The position numbers were made by a program, and so were the translations under genes. This document shows, in pieces, positions 8,556 through 10,969 of a DNA stretch of 10,969 bases (within the stretch, counting starts at the first letter, position 1; the number at the start of each line of letters is the position of its first letter). The notes beneath the pieces were generated by a model. The model ran no database searches, had not been told where the DNA came from, and was given only the letters and a program-made list of their open reading frames with translations. This DNA comes from Lentisphaerota bacterium. GTDB taxonomy: Bacteria > Verrucomicrobiota > Kiritimatiellia > RFP12 > UBA3636. The DNA is taken from contig JALHHX010000070.1 of NCBI GenBank assembly GCA_022837245.1, positions 1-10,969 on the forward strand, read 5' to 3'.

Positions 8556-8945
8556 TCACCCAGAACAGCGAAGGTGTGTCTGTTTCTGGAAGAGCACTTT
8601 GGAAGTCTTCCACCCACGGGCAGCCTTGTCTGCTTTATTCAACCACTTTGAAGTGCGCTTTTCAGGCGGCACTCTTTTGCCCCAATATTCGATAAAAAGC
8701 GCATCGTCCATCTCAAGCGCCACCTTCCGCATCTCATCTTCAATGAGTTTTAGCGCACGCTCAATGTAGAGGCCGCCACGTTCATTGTTCCCGGGTACTG
8801 CAACGCTACCTGCTGAGAACAAATCCCGCACCTGGTGACACAACACTCCGTGCCGCACCAAAATATACAGCACCAAGCGATCGTATTTGTGAGAGTCGCG
8901 ACGACCTGATTTTAGTATTTCGGGGAACAGCAAATAAACCCGCAC
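8556..8945 (-). CDS. Hypothetical protein, orphan ORF (possibly a remnant)
   Basis: A 129-codon frame begins at a GTG (8945) only two codons after an in-frame TAG and has no Shine-Dalgarno sequence, so the start is doubtful. The translation is protein-like: mixed hydrophobic and charged with helical segments (DRLVLYILVRHGVLCHQVRDL, here DRLVLYILVRHG / VLCHQVRDL; RALKLIEDEMRKVALEMDDA) and a basic C-terminus (KWLNKADKAARGWKTSK). No family is recognised and there is no signal peptide or clear membrane segment. It lies between the IS30 remnant and the gyrase operon and has the intrinsic terminator about 110 nt downstream. It may be a small accessory gene or a gene whose 5' part was lost when the insertion sequence arrived. 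Confidence 0.4.
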   Translation of the reverse strand: MRVYLLFPEILKSGRRDSHKYDRLVLYILVRHGVLCHQVRDLFSAGSVAVPGNNERGGLYIERALKLIEDEMRKVALEMDDALFIEYWGKRVPPEKRTSKWLNKADKAARGWKTSKVLFQKQTHLRCSG

Positions 8946-8974
8946 AGGCTACCAGCTATCGCAACACCTGGGCT

Positions 8975-9002
8975 TTGAATAGGTCACGCGGTTGTGTACA
9001 CT
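8975..9002 (+). promoter_or_regulatory. Weak promoter candidate for the IS30 remnant
   Basis: TTGAAT (8975-8980) and TACACT (8997-9002) stand 16 bp apart, each with four consensus matches. Transcription would begin near 9009, after the left arm of the inverted repeat at 8983-9007. The element's own message would then lack that arm. Confidence 0.3.
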
Positions 9003-9055
9003 TCCTTCTTGTGAGCAAACAAGGAAGGCAACAAAGTGACATACAACCGCGTGAC
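8983..9055 (+). promoter_or_regulatory. Imperfect inverted repeat covering the transposase ribosome binding site and start
   Basis: GTCACGCGGTTGT (8983-8995) is the exact complement of ACAACCGCGTGAC (9043-9055), and CTTCCTT (9001-9007) of AAGGAAG (9021-9027). CACTT (8999-9003) can alternatively pair with AAGTG (9034-9038), which includes the GTG start. A transcript entering from outside would fold so that the ribosome binding site is buried. Confidence 0.55.
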
Positions 9056-9254
9056 AAGTGAAGAGCGTAGACTAATCCACCAGTGGAGGCAAGCAGGAAT
9101 CGGCAACAACGAGATCGCCCGGCGGCTCAGCCGCAATCCAAGCACGATCAGCCGCGAACTGAAGCGAAACACGGGCAAACGAGGGAATCGTCGTAATCAG
9201 CGGAATCGACGAAATCGATTATGTCGAACCACACGATTACGTCGATCCCCTTGA
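9036..9254 (+). pseudogene. IS30-family transposase, N-terminal fragment
   Basis: The fragment has 72 codons and ends in TGA, against roughly 320-390 residues for a complete IS30-family transposase. It opens with the family hallmark: VTSEERRLIHQWRQAGIG then NNEIARRLSRNPSTISRELK (residues 24-43), a helix-turn-helix for terminal repeat recognition, followed by RNTGKRGNR. After residue 50 it becomes a low-complexity Arg/Asn run encoded by 9-bp repeats and stops. The GTG start at 9036 is well supported by AAGGAAGG (9021-9028), 7 nt upstream. The DDE nuclease domain is absent, so the product cannot transpose the element. It could at most bind DNA. Confidence 0.75.
9183..9245 (+). repeat. 9-bp minisatellite at the broken end of the IS30 remnant
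   Basis: Seven consecutive 9-bp units fill 9183-9245. The first four read GGGAATCGT, CGTAATCAG, CGGAATCGA, CGAAATCGA and encode GNR, RNQ, RNR, RNR. The last five units all end in CGA. TTATGTCGA and TTACGTCGA recur at an 18-bp distance. The repeat lies exactly where the transposase loses similarity to its family. Confidence 0.6.
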
Positions 9255-9339
9255 AGTCCGAAGGTCAAAAGACCACAACGCGGAAGCACCGCGCACCCGG
9301 GCAGCGCCGCCGCGACTTCGACTCAAAAACAAGATCTGG
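9255..9339. other. Non-coding junction between IS30 remnant and envelope operon
   Basis: The 85 nt hold two small inverted repeats, GGTC-AAAA-GACC and GCGG-AAGCA-CCGC. No T-rich terminator is present for the minus-strand operon that ends at 9340. Any right-hand remnant of the insertion sequence is not recognisable. Confidence 0.4.
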
Positions 9340-10293
9340 CTACTTTTTCGAAAGCCTCCGCAGGAATATCAGGCCGCCGAATGAGGCGTAGAGGAGGGTG
9401 AGCATCATGTAGAGGAGCGACATGGCGGCGGCCGGCGCGGCCGGCGGCTCCAACCCCGCGGCGGTGAAGAACATTATGTAGCCGGCATCGCGGAAGCCCA
9501 TGCCGTTTATGGTGCTCGGGACTGCTTCCAGCAAACCCACAAGCGGCACGAACACGCAGTACAAAAAGAACGGTATCCCAAGACCCAGTGATGCGCCCAC
9601 GCAAAACACGGCCACGATCAAGTTGAATTGCGACAAAAAAGACAGCATCATGCACTTTATGAGCACCATCGGCTTTTTGCCGTACGCTTGCGCCGATTCA
9701 AGAAACTTTCCCAGCACGTCCTCCACTTTGCCGCGGATTCTGGACGGCAAAAACCGCGCGAACCAAAGCAGTATCTCGCGTTGCCATATGAGAGCCACCA
9801 AAACCATGAAGCAGAAGAACACGCCGAGCGGGATCAAAAGTTTCGCGCGGTGCTCCGACGGCACTTTGCCAAGCCCGAAAAGAGGGAAGACAAACCCCAA
9901 GGCCGCCATGGCGACAAACCCCAAAAGGCGATCGGCGAAAACCGACGCCAGCGCGTTCACGGCCTTGCCGCTCTTCTTGGCGATGTCGGCCACGCGGTAA
10001 ACATCCCCGCCGATGTTCGACGGCATGAAGAAGTTAAAAAACGACCCAATCCAGTGGCTCGCGAAAAGCTTAGCCGTGGGAACCTCAAGACCGTCAGCTC
10101 TCAGCAGCATGCCCCAGCGCATCGAAGTCAACCACATGTTGATCACGCAAATGGCAAAAAATCCCATCAAAAGAACCGGATTCACATTACGCACTATGTC
10201 CCAGAAGCCGCGCCAGTCCATACGGCCGTAAAGCAACGCCAGAAGCAACGCTGTGAACGATATTTTAAGAAGGTTTTTTTGGTGCTTTTTCAA
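9340..10293 (-). CDS. Membrane flippase-like protein, lysylphosphatidylglycerol synthase TM/YbhN family
   Basis: The 317-residue protein has about eight hydrophobic segments and no soluble domain. It carries family-type motifs: SMRW (57-60), FFNFFMPSNIGGDVYR (85-100), FADRLLG (119-125) and VPSTINGMGFRDAG (258-271). These match the transmembrane family typified by the N-terminal part of MprF and by YbhN (PF03706/TIGR00374), whose members are linked to lipid or glycolipid flipping. MprF's synthase domain is absent, so it is not a lysyl-PG synthase. The start is TTG (10293), placed one base after the rmlC stop, with no strong ribosome binding site, so coupling to rmlC is likely. The next in-frame ATG (GRMDW) would remove the first membrane segment. 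Context with rml genes suggests a role in moving a polysaccharide or lipid-linked envelope precursor, which is inference. Confidence 0.85.
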   Translation of the reverse strand: MKKHQKNLLKISFTALLLALLYGRMDWRGFWDIVRNVNPVLLMGFFAICVINMWLTSMRWGMLLRADGLEVPTAKLFASHWIGSFFNFFMPSNIGGDVYRVADIAKKSGKAVNALASVFADRLLGFVAMAALGFVFPLFGLGKVPSEHRAKLLIPLGVFFCFMVLVALIWQREILLWFARFLPSRIRGKVEDVLGKFLESAQAYGKKPMVLIKCMMLSFLSQFNLIVAVFCVGASLGLGIPFFLYCVFVPLVGLLEAVPSTINGMGFRDAGYIMFFTAAGLEPPAAPAAAMSLLYMMLTLLYASFGGLIFLRRLSKK

Positions 10294-10294
10294 A

Positions 10295-10843
10295 TCACGC
10301 TGGAAGATTGTCGAGGGCTATCGAACCGAACGACGGCAAAACAAGGTCTTTCTCCGACATTATAGGATCGGTGGTATCCCAGTTGATCGCCAGTTCTGGC
10401 GATGCCCAATTGAGGCCGAATTCGTTTCCGGGATGGTAGTAGTCGCTACACTGGTAAACCACGGAGGCGCACTCGCTTTTCACGTGAAATCCGTGCGCGA
10501 ACCCCTCCGGAACGAACAACTCTTCGCCGCCCTCGGCAGTCAGCTCGATCCCGAACCACTTCCCAAACGTTGGCGAGCTGCGGCGGCAGTCCACGACCAC
10601 GTCGTAAATCGCGCCCATAGCCACCGACACTAGCTTCGCCTGCGGGAATTTGAGCTGGTAATGCAACCCACGCAGCACGTTCCGCTTTGAGAACGACATG
10701 TTCACCTGCACGAACTCGCGGTCTATCCCGTTTGCCGCATATAGATCACGGCGACTCAGCTCTTTAAAATACCCCCGGTTGTCCTTGAAAACTTTCGGAC
10801 GGCAAATCACGATGCCACCCAGATCGCACGTTTCGAAAGCCAT
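10295..10843 (-). CDS. rfbC: dTDP-4-dehydrorhamnose 3,5-epimerase
   Basis: RmlC/RfbC converts dTDP-4-keto-6-deoxyglucose to dTDP-4-keto-L-rhamnose, the third step of dTDP-L-rhamnose synthesis in the cytoplasm. The 182-residue cupin has the normal family length. Visible signatures are KVFKDNRGYFKE (17-28), the catalytic-histidine motif NVLRGLHYQ (H61), DVVVDCRRSSPTFGKW (81-96), PEGFAHGFHV (112-121), the Tyr region VVYQCSDYY (128-136) and MSEKD (162-166), whose Asp probably pairs with the histidine. The start is set at ATG 10843 (MAFETCDLGG), which gives the usual N-terminus. The frame continues to 10906, but that stretch overlaps the end of rmlA. The gene begins one base after the rmlA stop. 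Confidence 0.95.
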   Translation of the reverse strand: MAFETCDLGGIVICRPKVFKDNRGYFKELSRRDLYAANGIDREFVQVNMSFSKRNVLRGLHYQLKFPQAKLVSVAMGAIYDVVVDCRRSSPTFGKWFGIELTAEGGEELFVPEGFAHGFHVKSECASVVYQCSDYYHPGNEFGLNWASPELAINWDTTDPIMSEKDLVLPSFGSIALDNLPA

Positions 10844-10844
10844 A

Positions 10845-10969
10845 TCAGTACCCCGAGATCCCGTGCTGCCTGCCCTCTTCGGCAAGCTGCAGCAGATAAC
10901 GCCCATATTCGTTTTTATTCATCGCCGTGCCTAGCTCAACCAGCTTGTCTTTGCCAATGAAACCGCTAC
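10845..10969 (-). CDS. rfbA: Glucose-1-phosphate thymidylyltransferase, C-terminal end (cut by window edge)
   Basis: Forty codons before a TGA at 10847-10845 read GFIGKDKLVELGTAM, then NKNEYGRYLLQLAEEGRQHG. This matches the C-terminal end of RmlA/RfbA, where a GWID.EQL...-type helix is followed by K..YG.YLL. RmlA makes dTDP-glucose, the first step of dTDP-L-rhamnose synthesis. The frame is open to the window edge, so only the tail is present, which limits certainty. Its place directly before rmlC supports the call. Confidence 0.8.
   Translation of the reverse strand, partial: SGFIGKDKLVELGTAMNKNEYGRYLLQLAEEGRQHGISGY

Larger units (their letters stand above)
8983..9254 (+). mobile_element. 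IS30-family insertion sequence remnant
   Basis: The only recognisable part is the 5' end of a transposase gene with the IS30-type helix-turn-helix, preceded by a long imperfect inverted repeat. The DDE catalytic domain, the rest of the roughly 320-390 residue transposase and the right end are missing. Exact element boundaries and target-site duplications cannot be seen. The limits given are those of the recognisable parts. Confidence 0.55.

Noticed and set aside
9183..9245. Possible CRISPR-like repeat
   Set aside because: Units are 9 bp, contiguous and without spacers, so it is a minisatellite.
9183..9381. Alternative plus frame continuing past the IS30 fragment (contains DYVEP and DYVDP)
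   Set aside because: The repeated peptides follow from the 9-bp repeat; the frame then runs antisense into the membrane protein gene and shows no IS30 similarity.
10844..10906. Upstream start of rmlC at 10906
   Set aside because: It overlaps the well-recognised C-terminal codons of rmlA; the ATG at 10843 gives the normal RmlC N-terminus.

Overview
The window is about 11 kb of bacterial chromosome, moderately GC-rich, with core genes. Gyrase subunit lengths, the gyrB-gyrA arrangement, and an ABC-2 exporter followed by a TPR-type protein with a 'YYHGG' motif fit a member of the PVC group (Verrucomicrobiota, Lentisphaerota or Kiritimatiellota). That placement is an inference from general family knowledge. 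No rRNA, tRNA or CRISPR array was seen.

Layout. (1) 1-264, minus: the N-terminal part of an uncharacterised membrane-anchored protein, cut by the window edge. (2) 390-2750, plus: a tight three-gene operon, divergent from (1), encoding an ABC-2 ATPase, an ABC-2 permease and an anchored or secreted protein with a histidine-rich linker and a TPR-like C-terminal half. (3) 2751-2953: a convergent intergenic region packed with hairpins. (4) 2954-8308, minus: gyrB then gyrA, 42 nt apart, forming DNA gyrase. gyrB has a recognisable sigma70-type promoter, a structured leader and, just upstream of the -35 box, a 28-bp perfect alternating CG-rich palindrome ending in a T run. (5) 8445-9339: a low-information stretch with one orphan ORF (minus) and an IS30-family remnant (plus) that keeps only the transposase helix-turn-helix. 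(6) 9340-10969, minus: the end of rmlA (rfbA), then rmlC (rfbC), then a YbhN/LPG-synthase-TM-type membrane protein, nearly abutting one another. This is part of a dTDP-L-rhamnose/envelope polysaccharide operon.

How the genes work together. GyrA and GyrB form the A2B2 gyrase. The predicted sequence carries Ala at the GyrA Ser83 position and Asn at the GyrB Asp426 position (E. coli numbering), both in the quinolone-binding pocket and both linked to reduced quinolone susceptibility elsewhere. RmlA and RmlC act in the four-step conversion of glucose-1-phosphate to dTDP-L-rhamnose, and the third protein is probably an envelope or lipid-linked function. The ABC operon looks like an exporter with a dedicated accessory protein. 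Its substrate is unknown.

No clearly new multi-gene system is proven. The best leads are the Z-DNA-type palindrome/terminator against the gyrB promoter, the double quinolone-pocket substitutions, the His-rich accessory protein of the ABC operon, and the fold-back structure over the IS30 remnant start.
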